From Halorhabdus sp. BNX81 (GTDB lineage: Archaea; Halobacteriota; Halobacteria; Halobacteriales; Haloarculaceae), in assembly GCF_029229925.1 (NCBI RefSeq), contig NZ_CP107254.1, positions 682,001 through 746,000 of the forward strand: a DNA stretch of 64,000 nucleotides, in the 5' to 3' direction. Below, in pieces: positions 34,821 to 44,042 of this stretch. Positions within the stretch are counted from its first letter, which is position 1. Every line of letters starts with the position of its first letter. Under the pieces are notes generated by a model. That model saw only the letters and a program-made list of their open reading frames with translations. It was not told the origin of the DNA and did no database searches. Position numbers and translations under genes: made by a program.

Positions 34821-36152
34821 ATGGTAAACGTCGCGCTCTCGGCAGCACAACTCGTCTTGGCGCTGATTCTGGTGGTATTAAACGGCTTTTTCGTCGCTGC
34901 GGAGTTCGCCTTCGTCCGGGTTCGGGGGACATCGGTCGACCAGCTCGCCGAGGAAGGGCGGCCCGGCTCGGCGACGCTGCAAGAAGTGATGACGAATCTC
35001 GATAACTACCTCGCCACGACGCAACTCGGCATCACCATCGCCTCGCTCGGATTGGGGTGGGTCGGCGAACCCGCCGTGGCGGCGCTCATCGAGCCGATAC
35101 TGGAATCGGTTCTGCCGGCGAGTCTCATCCATCTCGTGGCGTTCGCAATCGGATTTAGTATCATCACGTTCCTCCACGTCGTCTTCGGTGAACTCGCGCC
35201 GAAGACGATCGCAATCGCCCAAACCGAACGACTCTCGCTGTTTCTCGCCCCGCCGATGAAGTTCTTTTATTTCATACTCTATCCGGGTATTGTCGTCTTT
35301 AACGGGGCGGCTAACGCGTTCACGCGGTCGCTCGGTGTGCCGCCCGCTTCCGAGACGGACGAGACTCTCGGTGAGCGAGAGCTCCTCCGGGTACTCACAC
35401 GATCGGGTGAGGTGGGGGACATCGACCTGGCAGAAGTGACGATGATCGAGCGGGTCTTCGATCTCGACGACATCGTGGTGCGGGAGGTCATGGTTCCACG
35501 GCCTGACGTGGTGAGCGTTCGGGCGGATGCCGCGCTCTCGGACCTCCAGTCGATCGTCCTCGAGGCTGGTCACACCCGCTATCCAGTGCTTGCCGCCGAG
35601 GACGGCGATCAAGTGATCGGATTCGTGGACGTCAAGGACGTGTTACGAGCGGAGGTGGAGGGTGGGGACGCCAAGTCAGTCGGCGACATCGCCCGCGAGA
35701 TCGCGATCGCCCCCGAGACGATGGCACTCAGCGATCTCCTGAGACAGTTCAGGGAAGACCAACAGCAAATGGTTGCAGTTATCGACGAGTGGGGGGCGTT
35801 TGAGGGGATCGCAACGGTTGAAGACGTCGTCGAGGCGCTCGTCGGGGACCTCCGGGATGAGTTTGATATGGACGAGCGCGAACCCTCGATTCGCCCGCGT
35901 GATGATGGGGGATACGACATTGATGGGGGCGTCCCGTTGTCGAAAATCAACGACATGATCGAGGGGGAGCTCACGAGTGACGAGGTCGAAACGATCGGTG
36001 GGCTGGTACTCGAGCAACTCAACCGTGCGCCGGAACGTGGCGATCGCGTTGCGGTCGCCGGGTACGTCGTCACGGTGACGAGCGTCGAGGGGTCCCGAAT
36101 TTCGACGATCCGGGTCCAGGAACGTCAAGAGGGCGATTCAGTAGTGGACTGA
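34821..36152 (+). CDS. CNNM/HlyC-CorC family membrane protein with CBS domains
   Basis: 443 residues from ATG at 34821 (MVNVALSAAQLVLALIL). The N-terminal DUF21 transmembrane domain (about 1-200) has four helices. A tandem CBS module includes VMVPRPDVVSVRADAALSDL and IAPETMALSDLLRQFREDQQ. The CorC_HlyC C-terminal domain contains TVEDVVEALVGDLRDEFD and RVAVAGYVVTV. CNNM relatives handle magnesium or other divalent-cation extrusion at the membrane, with CBS domains binding adenine nucleotides. All domains are complete. The call is family-level. Confidence 0.88.
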   Translation: MVNVALSAAQLVLALILVVLNGFFVAAEFAFVRVRGTSVDQLAEEGRPGSATLQEVMTNLDNYLATTQLGITIASLGLGWVGEPAVAALIEPILESVLPASLIHLVAFAIGFSIITFLHVVFGELAPKTIAIAQTERLSLFLAPPMKFFYFILYPGIVVFNGAANAFTRSLGVPPASETDETLGERELLRVLTRSGEVGDIDLAEVTMIERVFDLDDIVVREVMVPRPDVVSVRADAALSDLQSIVLEAGHTRYPVLAAEDGDQVIGFVDVKDVLRAEVEGGDAKSVGDIAREIAIAPETMALSDLLRQFREDQQQMVAVIDEWGAFEGIATVEDVVEALVGDLRDEFDMDEREPSIRPRDDGGYDIDGGVPLSKINDMIEGELTSDEVETIGGLVLEQLNRAPERGDRVAVAGYVVTVTSVEGSRISTIRVQERQEGDSVVD

Positions 36153-36291
36153 TCGGACGTCCCCTGGCTGGCCGGAGGTCCGAACACCTTCGACCGGAAC
36201 CGGATGCGCACGAATGCGGATCCGTGAGTCCGCCGAAGGTTCGCGTCTCGCCCGACTGGCGGTGACCGATTCGATGACACGCTGGACAGGC

Positions 36292-36657
36292 TCACCTCTC
36301 AGTGGCGACGCTGACGAGCAGATCGACGGCTCGCTTGACCGCGGCGGCTGTCGGGACGGTGACCTGCACTTGCTCGTCAGTTACGTCCACCCTCAAAAAT
36401 TCATCGTCCGTGTGAGCGTGTACGGCCGATTTGCCGGCCCGGACGTGAAGGAGAAGTCCGTCCGACATCGGCTCCAGCGTGGCGAGGACGCGACCATCGG
36501 CATCGATGACTGCCGCCCCCTCGTCCGGAGCGGACGGCTCTCGGTCCTCGCCCGCCACGACAGAGAGCCGATCCAGCCCGGCCGTCTCGCGGCCGTCGAT
36601 CTCCGCCCGCAGGAGCGTCGCGATGCGCTCGCCGTCGGTGACGCAATCGTCGACCAT
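36292..36657 (-). CDS. Conserved haloarchaeal protein, unknown function
   Basis: 121 residues, probably cytosolic. A hydrophobic patterned core (LDRLSVVAGEDRE, AAVIDADGRVLATLEPMSDGLLLHV, FLRVDVTDEQVQVTVPT) suggests a small beta-rich domain. There is no membrane helix or metal motif. It overlaps the DUF2240 gene stop by 1 nt, so it is the second gene of a two-gene unit. I cannot assign a function. Confidence 0.65.
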   Translation of the reverse strand: MVDDCVTDGERIATLLRAEIDGRETAGLDRLSVVAGEDREPSAPDEGAAVIDADGRVLATLEPMSDGLLLHVRAGKSAVHAHTDDEFLRVDVTDEQVQVTVPTAAAVKRAVDLLVSVATER

Positions 36658-37097
36658 CAGAGGGCCTCCAGCGTGCGATCGATCGCCTCGTCGACGTCGA
36701 TGCCCTGCCGGCGCGCGTAGAGGATCGCTGCCGTCTCCAGGGTGACGCCGAGATCGGACTGGAGGCCGTTGATCGCCGCGACGGCTTGCTGTTTGTCCGT
36801 CCCCTCGGCCACGACCGTATCGAGGACTCGCTCGAACGTCGAGCGCTCGCGGAGGATCGATTCGTCAGGCTGGTAGCCGTCGGGAACAGTCACCGACGTC
36901 GGATCGAAGGCGAGTTCGAGGCTGTCGTCGGTTGCCGTCACCAGCCCCTCGCCTTCGGCGATGTCGATCAGCCGCTTTGCCTGCTCCGGTGAGAACCAGT
37001 CACGGTCGAGGCTGAGGTCGACCACGAAGTCACTCCGCGGAAGCTGGTCGCTTCCGGCCTGGACGAACGGGGCGGCCACGGCTGTCCGGAGACTCAT
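36657..37097 (-). CDS. DUF2240-family archaeal protein
   Basis: 146 residues from ATG at 37097 (MSLRTAVAAPFVQAGS); an ATG at 37115 is in frame 18 nt upstream. The N-terminal half looks like a helix-turn-helix (WFSPEQAKRLIDIAEGEGLVT). The C-terminal helical part (VNDTVVAEGTDKQQAVAAINGLQ-like) ends with AAILYARRQGIDVDEAIDRTL. It matches my recollection of the DUF2240 family found in many archaea; no function is known. It is the first gene of the pair with the 121-residue protein. Confidence 0.75.
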   Translation of the reverse strand: MSLRTAVAAPFVQAGSDQLPRSDFVVDLSLDRDWFSPEQAKRLIDIAEGEGLVTATDDSLELAFDPTSVTVPDGYQPDESILRERSTFERVLDTVVAEGTDKQQAVAAINGLQSDLGVTLETAAILYARRQGIDVDEAIDRTLEAL

Positions 37098-37263
37098 CGT
37101 TCGCAGGTGGTCCACAGGGACGCCTAAAGCTGGCGATCACGCCGCGCCGCCGGTGAGCGATCCGCCGTGGACCCCCACGATTCTCCGTGAGGATTCCAGA
37201 GCGCAGAGAAAACCAGTGTGCTTTATGAGTCTCAATCGGCAAATTCCACCGGAGGCAACAATA

Positions 37264-37464
37264 ATGGCTACAGTGGAAGTCGATCAGGACCTTTGTGTCG
37301 GCGACGAGATCTGTGCGGCAATGGAACCGGAAATCTTCGAAATGCGTGACGATGGGCTCGCGTACGTCGTCGACGGACAGGAAGAGGTCGACGGCGATAT
37401 GGTCGCCGCCGCCAGAGAGGCTGCGGACGCCTGCCCCGTCGACGCGATCACCGTCGAGGAATAA
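37264..37464 (+). CDS. Ferredoxin with a CxxDxxC cluster motif
   Basis: 66 residues from ATG at 37264 (MATVEVDQDLC). The iron-sulfur ligands are Cys11, Cys17 and a later Cys in DACPVDAI. The position that is usually the second Cys of CxxCxxC is Asp14 (CVGDEIC), as in Pyrococcus-type ferredoxins, where it can support a [3Fe-4S] or convertible [4Fe-4S] cluster. It is a small, very acidic electron carrier. There is no partner oxidoreductase gene beside it. Confidence 0.9.
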   Translation: MATVEVDQDLCVGDEICAAMEPEIFEMRDDGLAYVVDGQEEVDGDMVAAAREAADACPVDAITVEE

Positions 37465-37613
37465 CGCCCGCCGCAACGCGTCGTTTTTCGAAGCCGACCG
37501 ATGAGACGTTTGTCCGTCCACGCCGACCCCGCCGTCCCAGCTCGTTCGTTCCGCGGACGAACCGGCGACTGCGATTCGAGAGGTTCAAGTGCGCGCTGAT
37601 ACTTCTCTCAAAC

Positions 37614-37985
37614 ATGAAATTCCAGGGCCGCTCGACCCGAAAACGTACTGGAGGTCGACGACGTCACGCACGGAACAAGCGCCGCCACGAACTCGGCGAC
37701 GAACCGACCGAGACGGAAGTCGGCGAGCAGAAACTCAAGTTCGTCGACGCTCGTGGCGGGACCGAGAAGATCCGTGCTGTCGCAACCGACGTCGCCAGCG
37801 TCGCCACCGACGACGGGACTGTCGCTGCCGAGATCGAAAACGTCGTCGAGAACCCCGCCAACCCGAACTACATCCGGCGGAACATCATCACGAAGGGCGC
37901 GGTCGTCGCGACCAGCGAGGGCGAGGCCCGCGTCACCTCCCGACCCGGTCAGGACGGCCAGGTCAACGCTGAGCTAATCGAGTAA
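37614..37985 (+). CDS. rps8e: 30S ribosomal protein S8e
   Basis: 123 residues. The S8e signature is strong: MKFQGRSTRKRTGGRRRHAR at the N-terminus, NKRRHELGDEPTETEVGEQK, then NPANPNYIRRNIITKGAVV and TSRPGQDGQVNAEL at the end. It is part of the small ribosomal subunit. The archaeal form is shorter than the eukaryotic one. It is a single gene on the plus strand, convergent with the AbrB-PhoU gene 12 bp away. Confidence 0.95.
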   Translation: MKFQGRSTRKRTGGRRRHARNKRRHELGDEPTETEVGEQKLKFVDARGGTEKIRAVATDVASVATDDGTVAAEIENVVENPANPNYIRRNIITKGAVVATSEGEARVTSRPGQDGQVNAELIE

Positions 37986-37997
37986 CTCCTCTCACCG

Positions 37998-39002
37998 TTA
38001 GGACGGCTGAGGAACTGCTTTCTGGAGTGCGCTTTCGGCGATGTTGCTCCCGTAGTCGGCGGTCCGACTCAACGAGTCGACCACCAGGCCGAGTCGGTGG
38101 GCGCGCTGGGGGTCGTCGAACTGCCGGATCAGACTGTCGACCTCTCGGGCTTTCTCGTCGACTTCGGGGATACGCCCCCGTGCCTCGTTGGCCAGCGAGA
38201 CCGCCTCGTCAGGATCGTCGGCCAGCAGGGCGTCCATCGCCGTCTCGGGCACGGAGATGGCGATCTCCCGGAGTTCGTCGAGCGCGTCAGCCTCCTCCTC
38301 GGGGACTGCCTCGATGTCGGTGGCGATGTCGGCGATCTTGTTGGCGTGGTCGGCGATACGTTCGAGTTGGCGTGCGCCGGACTGATAATCGAAGACGGTC
38401 TCCCGGGGGAAGCCCATATCGTTGGCCGCTGTCGGATTTCGCAACACGGTTCGGAACACCCGTGAGACCATATACCACAGCCGGTCGACGTCGTCGTCCC
38501 GTTCCATGACGTCGGCGGCGAGTTCGTCGTCGTTCTCGACCAGTGCGGTCACCGCGTCGGCGGACATGGTTAGCGAGACCAGCCGCATCCGGGTGATCGC
38601 GTTGTTGACCGACAGCTCCGAGGAGTCCAGCAGATCCTGGAGCACGACCCGGTCGCCGGTCTCCTCGATGACTTCCAGGCCCACGAGTCCCTGGGTGGCG
38701 TTTCTGATGTACCGGCGCTGGGTGGCGGTGATCCGGGGGGCTTCCAGGCGGATGATGTCGAACCCGCTGACGTACATCGTCATCACGGCGCGGGTCAACT
38801 CCGTCTCCTCGGTCAGCCCGCTCACGTCGAGGCTCCCCTCCGCCCGCTCGCGATCGTCCTGGGGCGAGAGCAACAGCATGTCTTCCTCGGAGTGGAACTC
38901 CACGACGCTGCCCGCGCTGACGTCGTTTTCCGTCGCCCATTCCTTGGGTAATGAGACCGTATACGTCGAGCCACCGGTGACCTGAACCTTGCGGGTCTCC
39001 AT
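37998..39002 (-). CDS. AbrB-PhoU fusion, phosphate-regulatory protein
   Basis: 334 residues. The N-terminal AbrB/SpoVT-type DNA-binding segment (about 1-50: VQVTGGSTYTVSLPKEWATE) is followed by two PhoU helical bundles (about 60-330) with ITRMRLVSLTMSADAV, ERIADHANKIADIATDI and LGLVVDSLSRTADYGSNIAE. Separate PhoU is also present nearby. Haloarchaeal members of this group are thought to regulate phosphate uptake genes. It is divergent from pstS across a 357-bp region, supporting control of the pst operon. A TATA-like TTTATTG lies about 28 nt upstream of its ATG. Confidence 0.85.
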   Translation of the reverse strand: METRKVQVTGGSTYTVSLPKEWATENDVSAGSVVEFHSEEDMLLLSPQDDRERAEGSLDVSGLTEETELTRAVMTMYVSGFDIIRLEAPRITATQRRYIRNATQGLVGLEVIEETGDRVVLQDLLDSSELSVNNAITRMRLVSLTMSADAVTALVENDDELAADVMERDDDVDRLWYMVSRVFRTVLRNPTAANDMGFPRETVFDYQSGARQLERIADHANKIADIATDIEAVPEEEADALDELREIAISVPETAMDALLADDPDEAVSLANEARGRIPEVDEKAREVDSLIRQFDDPQRAHRLGLVVDSLSRTADYGSNIAESALQKAVPQPS

Positions 39003-39359
39003 ATCACCCTATATTGACCGTATCACAATAAACGCTTTCGAATCTATATATAATATTCCGGAGTCGCGACCAGAGACACACCCGAATCCGGCGTTTCGGG
39101 GCCGTAAACCCCGATCCTGTCCACACACCGTTCAATCCGCCTCGATTCACCTGGCACCCATTCGAACGACGAAACCGATCAGTCGCCAGGTCGCTCGTCC
39201 TGCATTCACATTGTACTATCCGGAAGGACCACCCAATCTGGCGGTTTGGGTGTTCTTGCCGTTTTCCACGGCGGGAAACGGACGGTGGTAAATATGGATA
39301 TATAGTCTATATACTACTAATAGTAGGGTACTTATTCGTCTCGGCGGCTTTCTCGAACA
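39003..39359. promoter_or_regulatory. Divergent regulatory region between the AbrB-PhoU gene and pstS
   Basis: 357 bp without a gene. On the pstS side are two inverted repeats, CACCCAA/TTGGGTG (39230-39252) and CCGTTTTCC/GGGAAACGG (39259-39281). Two abutting perfect palindromes follow, TATATAG-T-CTATATA (39299-39313) and CTACTA-A-TAGTAG (39314-39326). The first palindrome also serves as a TATA box. AT-rich sequence near 39040-39055 may serve the divergent gene. Confidence 0.6.
39299..39326 (+). promoter_or_regulatory. Two abutting perfect palindromes in the pstS promoter
   Basis: A 15-bp palindrome (39299-39313) and a 13-bp palindrome (39314-39326) touch end to end, 34-61 bp before the pstS ATG. 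The first contains the likely TATA element and the second would cover the downstream flank of the start. The arrangement suits a repressor or activator that responds to phosphate. Confidence 0.55.
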
Positions 39360-40352
39360 ATGTCACGGAAGTCAGATCGCGCCGTGTCGCGACGACAGTT
39401 CCTGATCGGGGCCGGGACGGCAAGTGCCGGCTCGATAGCGCTTGCTGGCTGTACCGAACAGGGTGGGACGACGACCGACGGCGAGGACTCACTGTCGGGT
39501 GAGTTCAGGATGACCGGGTCGAGCACGGTGTATCCCCTGGCTGTGGAGGTTGTCAACCAGTTCGAAAACGATCATCCCGAGGTGAGTGTTCCGCTCAATC
39601 GGACTGGAAGCGGGGGCGGGTTCAGCAACCATTTCTGTGTCGGGAATTCGGTCATCAACAACGCCTCGCGACCGATCACTAACGGGGAGTCCGAGCAGTG
39701 TAGCCAGAACGACGTCACTCCCCACGAGATCAAGGTGGCGAGCGACGCGGTGACAGTTATCGTTAACAGCGACAACGACTGGGTCGAGTGTTTGACGGTC
39801 GACCAGCTCGCCCAGATCTGGCGGGAGGACGGAGCCCAGACCTGGCGCGACGTCGACTCGTCCTGGCCGAACGAACCGATCAACCGCTTCGGCGCGGCGA
39901 GGACCTCTGGCACGTTCGATTACTTCAAGGAGGTGATCGTCGGTGAGGACACAAACCACACCTCGGACTACTCCGCGACCGAGCGGGACAACGAGATCCT
40001 CGCGGGCGTCCAGCGCGACCAGTACGCCATCGGGTACTTCGGATTTGCCTACTACGCCGATAATCAGGACGTGGTCAAGGCCGTCTCGATCGACAACGGC
40101 GACGGGTGCATCGAGCCGTCCCTCGAGAACGCCAGGACCGGCGAGTACCAGCCCCTGTCGCGGCCGTTGTTCACCTACGTCGCCGAGAGCGCCCTCGAGC
40201 GCGAGGAGGTCGCCGAGTTCTGTCGGTTCTTCGTCGAGGAGAGCACCAACCAGGAGCTGGTGGCCGACACGGTCGGCTACGTCCCCAACACCGAAGAGGA
40301 ACGCGAGACGCAACTCGACGAGTTGAACGCTGCCATCGAGTCCGTCCAGTAG
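39360..40352 (+). CDS. pstS: Phosphate-binding lipoprotein PstS
   Basis: 330 residues. A Tat-type signal (SRRQFLIGAGTASAGSIALAG) ends in lipobox Cys31, giving a membrane-anchored extracytoplasmic binding protein, as is common in haloarchaea. The PstS fold is visible from MTGSSTVYPLAVEVVNQF, NRTGSGGGFSNHFCVGNSVI (phosphate loop) and GAARTSGTFDYFKEVIVGED. It captures phosphate for PstCAB. It is the first gene of pstS-pstC-pstA-pstB, with pstC starting 50 nt after its stop. Complete. Confidence 0.93.
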   Translation: MSRKSDRAVSRRQFLIGAGTASAGSIALAGCTEQGGTTTDGEDSLSGEFRMTGSSTVYPLAVEVVNQFENDHPEVSVPLNRTGSGGGFSNHFCVGNSVINNASRPITNGESEQCSQNDVTPHEIKVASDAVTVIVNSDNDWVECLTVDQLAQIWREDGAQTWRDVDSSWPNEPINRFGAARTSGTFDYFKEVIVGEDTNHTSDYSATERDNEILAGVQRDQYAIGYFGFAYYADNQDVVKAVSIDNGDGCIEPSLENARTGEYQPLSRPLFTYVAESALEREEVAEFCRFFVEESTNQELVADTVGYVPNTEEERETQLDELNAAIESVQ

Positions 40353-40402
40353 AACCATTCCGAGTCGCTTTTCACTCATACCTGGGAAATCACAGATCAT
40401 AG

Positions 40403-41407
40403 ATGAGTGCTGAAAGGAACACACCGGACCTGACCGGCGGCCCCGAGACGCGGACGACGCGTGAATCGGTCTATCATGCTCTGTTCTTCGTCTCCGCCGC
40501 CGTCTCCATTCTGACCACGGTCGGCATCATCCTCGTGTTGACGATCGACGCGGCCGGCTTCTTCTCTCAGTACTCCGCCGTCGAGTTCCTGACGGGGCCG
40601 ACGTTCAACGTCCAGCGGGAGGTCTTCGGGGTCCTCCCGCTGATGGCCGGGACCTTTCTGATCACGATCGGGGCGGCCGTGGTCGCGCTCCCGTTGGGCG
40701 TGTTGACGGCGATCTACCTCAGCGAGTACGCCAGCCCGCGCGTGCGATCGATACTCAAACCGTTGCTCGAAGTGCTGGCCGGCGTCCCGACGGTCGTCTA
40801 CGGGTACTTCGCGCTGGTGTACATCACGCCCGCGCTCAACGTCGTCATCGAGTGGGTAAACGGAACGCTCGGCCTCGCACTGCCGACGCTCGGGCTGTTC
40901 AACGGGCTCTCGGCGTCCATCGTCGTGGGTATCCTCATCATCCCGATGGTCTCCTCGATCAGCGAGGACGCGATGTCCGCGGTGCCGGACTCGTTGCGGG
41001 AGGCGGGCTACGGGCTCGGGGCGACCAAGTTCAAGGTCTCGACGACGGTCGTGGTCCCGGCGGCGATCTCGGGCATCACCTCGGCGTTCATCCTCGCGAT
41101 CTCCCGGGCCATCGGTGAGACGATGGCTGTCACCCTCGCAGCCGGGACGAGCCCGCTGGATCTGCCGGCCACGGAATCGGCGTTCGGAATCCCGTATGTC
41201 GCCCCGACGGACATCGTCGGGCTGTACGCCGAGGGCATGGCGACGATGACCTCGAAGATGATCGACATCGCCCGCGGGGACCTCGCCGGCGGGTCGGTCA
41301 GCTACGACGCGATGTACGCGATCGGGCTGACGCTGTTCGTCATTACCTTGACCATGAACGTACTCAGTGACCGTATCGCAGCACGCTACCGGGAGGAATA
41401 CGAGTGA
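40403..41407 (+). CDS. pstC: Phosphate ABC transporter permease PstC
   Basis: 334 residues with six predicted membrane helices. The ABC permease EAA-type loop lies in DSLREAGYGLGATKFKVSTTVVVPAAISGI. ISRAIGETMAVTLAAG is a typical PstC segment. It forms the membrane channel together with PstA. The stop overlaps the pstA start (TGATG). Length and the conserved large loop before the EAA region are normal for haloarchaea. Confidence 0.93.
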   Translation: MSAERNTPDLTGGPETRTTRESVYHALFFVSAAVSILTTVGIILVLTIDAAGFFSQYSAVEFLTGPTFNVQREVFGVLPLMAGTFLITIGAAVVALPLGVLTAIYLSEYASPRVRSILKPLLEVLAGVPTVVYGYFALVYITPALNVVIEWVNGTLGLALPTLGLFNGLSASIVVGILIIPMVSSISEDAMSAVPDSLREAGYGLGATKFKVSTTVVVPAAISGITSAFILAISRAIGETMAVTLAAGTSPLDLPATESAFGIPYVAPTDIVGLYAEGMATMTSKMIDIARGDLAGGSVSYDAMYAIGLTLFVITLTMNVLSDRIAARYREEYE

Positions 41408-43089
41408 TGTCGGTCGGCTCCAATGCGTCGAACGGCTCGGCGTTCGGGGAGGTGAATCGGCTCTGGGGTATCGCCTTCCGGTATCTCTCGGCCGGCGCGT
41501 CGGTGCTGGGACTGATCGCGCTCGCGTCGCTGTTGACGTTCGTGTTCTGGGACGCCTTCGGCCTCTGGAGCGCCGGCACGGGCTGGTATCTCACCTTTGG
41601 GGCGACGCTGGTCGTCCCGACAGCCGCGTTCCTCTGGTACGCACGGACGCGTCCGGTCGTCGCCGAGGCCGCACTCGAGCTGGTCAGCGCGACGGTCGGC
41701 GGCCTGCTCGGGGCCGTCGGGGCGGTGATCGTGCTGCTCGTGATCGCCGGCCCGAACGTTTGGTTCGCGTACTTCCTCACGGTCTTTGCGCCCGTCGGGG
41801 CGCTGTACGCTTACGGCCGGTACGACGTGGACGCGAACTGGACCGGGCTCGCCGCTCTCTTCGTCCTGCTGGTCGGTCCGATCGGCGGCACGCTCGCCCT
41901 CCCGGTGTTGACGACGGTCGGCGGCCTGCTGGGCGGTCCCGGGATCGTGTTCGTCTCGATCGTGCTCCCCGGGGCGGCGATCCTCGCGTTCCTCCTTCGG
42001 TCGATGTTCGAGTACGGCCGGCGGGTCGCGCTCGGGGCCGCCGTGGCGCTGCCGCTCGTCGCGATCGCCGGCGTCCCGGCGATCGACCGAGTGGCTGTCG
42101 TCTCGCGGACCGTCTGGCTGACACTACTGGTCGTCTTCGTCGTCCCGGTAGTCGTCGCGGTCGCCAACACGGTCCGTGACCGGACCCGTCGGACCGCCTT
42201 CGCCCTGCCCGCGATACTACTTGGCGGGTTCGTCCTCGGCCGGGGGATCGTCGACGCGCTCGGCTTCCACCGACCGGAGCCGTGGCTCGACTGGCAGTTC
42301 CTCACCAGCGACCCGGTGACAGGGACGGCCGCTGAAGCCGGTCTCTATCCGGCGATCGTCGGCTCGGTGTTCGTCATCGTCCTGGTCGCCGTCCTCACCT
42401 TCGTGCTGGGCGTCGGCGCGGCGATCTACTTAGAGGAGTACGCCCCATCCAGCGGACCGCTGGCCGGGATCACCCGGATCATCCAGATCAACATCTCCAA
42501 CCTCGCGGGCGTCCCCTCGGTCGTCTACGGGTTGCTCGGGCTGGGCATCTTCGTCAACATGCGACTGGAGTCGCTGTCGATCCCCCTCGTCGGGATCGAG
42601 ATCCCGCTCCCCTTCGCCTACACTGGCATCGGCGTCGGGACGGTCCTGACGGCGGCGTTCACCCTCTCGTTGCTCATCCTGCCGATCGTCATCATCTCGG
42701 CCCAGGAGGCCGTCCGGGCCGTCCCGGGTTCGCTCCGGCAGGCGTCCTACGGGATGGGTGCGACGAAGTGGCAGACCGTCCGGAGCGTCGTGATCCCGGA
42801 GGCGTTGCCCGGTATGTTGACGGGCACGATCCTCGCACTGGGGCGGGCGATCGGCGAGACCGCACCGTTGATCATGGTCGGCGTCGCGACGAGTACCTCG
42901 AACCCGCCCAGCGGCTTCTTCTCGACGGTGAGCGCGATGCCGAGGCAGATCTACACCTGGTCGTCGCTCCCCGGGGACGCCTTCCAGCACGGCGTGACAG
43001 CGGCGGGCGTCGTCACGCTGTTGATCGTCCTGTTGACGATGAACTCGGTGGCGATCCTGCTGCGAAACAAGTACGAAACGGAGGCCTGA
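41407..43089 (+). CDS. pstA: Phosphate ABC transporter permease PstA with long N-terminal membrane extension
   Basis: 560 residues from ATG at 41407. The C-terminal half (about 310-560) is a standard PstA with [20 protein letters not shown] as the EAA loop and [15 protein letters not shown]. The N-terminal ~290 residues add about eight further helices not found in bacterial PstA. Such long PstA proteins are the norm in haloarchaea as far as I know, and the role of the extension is unclear. It is coupled to pstC (TGATG), with pstB starting 2 nt after its stop. Confidence 0.9.
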   Translation: MSVGSNASNGSAFGEVNRLWGIAFRYLSAGASVLGLIALASLLTFVFWDAFGLWSAGTGWYLTFGATLVVPTAAFLWYARTRPVVAEAALELVSATVGGLLGAVGAVIVLLVIAGPNVWFAYFLTVFAPVGALYAYGRYDVDANWTGLAALFVLLVGPIGGTLALPVLTTVGGLLGGPGIVFVSIVLPGAAILAFLLRSMFEYGRRVALGAAVALPLVAIAGVPAIDRVAVVSRTVWLTLLVVFVVPVVVAVANTVRDRTRRTAFALPAILLGGFVLGRGIVDALGFHRPEPWLDWQFLTSDPVTGTAAEAGLYPAIVGSVFVIVLVAVLTFVLGVGAAIYLEEYAPSSGPLAGITRIIQINISNLAGVPSVVYGLLGLGIFVNMRLESLSIPLVGIEIPLPFAYTGIGVGTVLTAAFTLSLLILPIVIISAQEAVRAVPGSLRQASYGMGATKWQTVRSVVIPEALPGMLTGTILALGRAIGETAPLIMVGVATSTSNPPSGFFSTVSAMPRQIYTWSSLPGDAFQHGVTAAGVVTLLIVLLTMNSVAILLRNKYETEA

Positions 43090-43091
43090 CG

Positions 43092-43955
43092 ATGTCACAA
43101 GACAACACCTCACCCGACCCAGCATCGAACGACGAGCAACTCGTCTCGACCGCGCCCGGCCGCGGTGGCCTCGGCGACGGATCCGACGCCACGCAGGGAG
43201 AGAGCCACACCGTCATCGAGACCCGCGGGCTGAACGTTTACTACAGTGATACCCAGGCGATACAGGACGTTTCGATGGAGATCCTCTCGAACCGGGTGAC
43301 GGCGATGATCGGCCCCTCCGGCTGTGGGAAGTCGACGTTCCTGCGCTCGATCAACCGGATGAACGATCTCATCGACACGGCCCGGATCGAGGGCGAACTG
43401 CTGTTCGAGGGCAAGAACGTCTACGACGACGACGTCGATCCCGTCGCGCTCCGCCGGAAGATCGGGATGGTCTTCCAGCACCCCAACCCCTTCCCGAAGA
43501 GCATCTACGACAACGTCGCCTACGGCCTCCGCATCCAGGACGAGACCGAAAACCTGGACGAGAAGGTCGAGACGGCACTGAAACGCGCCGCGTTGTGGGA
43601 CGAGGTCGAGGATCAACTCGACGAGTCCGCGCTGGACCTCTCCGGAGGCCAGCAACAGCGACTGTGCATCGCGCGCGCCATCGCCGTCGACCCCGAGGTC
43701 ATCCTGATGGACGAACCCGCCAGCGCCCTGGACCCCATCGCGACCTCGAAGATCGAGGACCTCATCGAGGAACTCGCCGAGTCCTACACTGTCGTCATCG
43801 TCACCCACAACATGCAGCAGGCGGCCCGGATTTCGGATCAGACCGCCGTCTTCCTCACCGGCGGCGAACTCGTCGAATACGACGACACCGACAAGATCTT
43901 CGAGAACCCGGAGAGCCAGCGCGTCGAGGACTACATCACCGGCAAGTTCGGATGA
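43092..43955 (+). CDS. pstB: Phosphate ABC transporter ATPase PstB
   Basis: 287 residues from ATG at 43092. Walker A is GPSGCGKS (74-81), the Q-loop region lies in [20 protein letters not shown], the signature is [14 protein letters not shown] and Walker B is [15 protein letters not shown]; the switch His lies in [10 protein letters not shown]. The N-terminal ~40 residues are a Ser/Gly/Asp-rich extension. It energises phosphate uptake through PstCA. It is the last gene of the pst operon; phoU has its own TATA box downstream. Confidence 0.95.
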   Translation: MSQDNTSPDPASNDEQLVSTAPGRGGLGDGSDATQGESHTVIETRGLNVYYSDTQAIQDVSMEILSNRVTAMIGPSGCGKSTFLRSINRMNDLIDTARIEGELLFEGKNVYDDDVDPVALRRKIGMVFQHPNPFPKSIYDNVAYGLRIQDETENLDEKVETALKRAALWDEVEDQLDESALDLSGGQQQRLCIARAIAVDPEVILMDEPASALDPIATSKIEDLIEELAESYTVVIVTHNMQQAARISDQTAVFLTGGELVEYDDTDKIFENPESQRVEDYITGKFG

Positions 43956-44009
43956 CGCATCATTCCATCGGCTCTCGTGGATCTTCGGCGAATCGTTCGA
44001 ACATGACCA

Positions 44010-44018
44010 ACATATATA
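44010..44018 (+). promoter_or_regulatory. TATA box of phoU
   Basis: ACATATATA precedes the phoU ATG (44043) by about 26-33 nt and predicts a leaderless phoU transcript separate from the pst operon. Confidence 0.55.
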
Positions 44019-44042
44019 GGACCGAACCACCCACGACCAACC

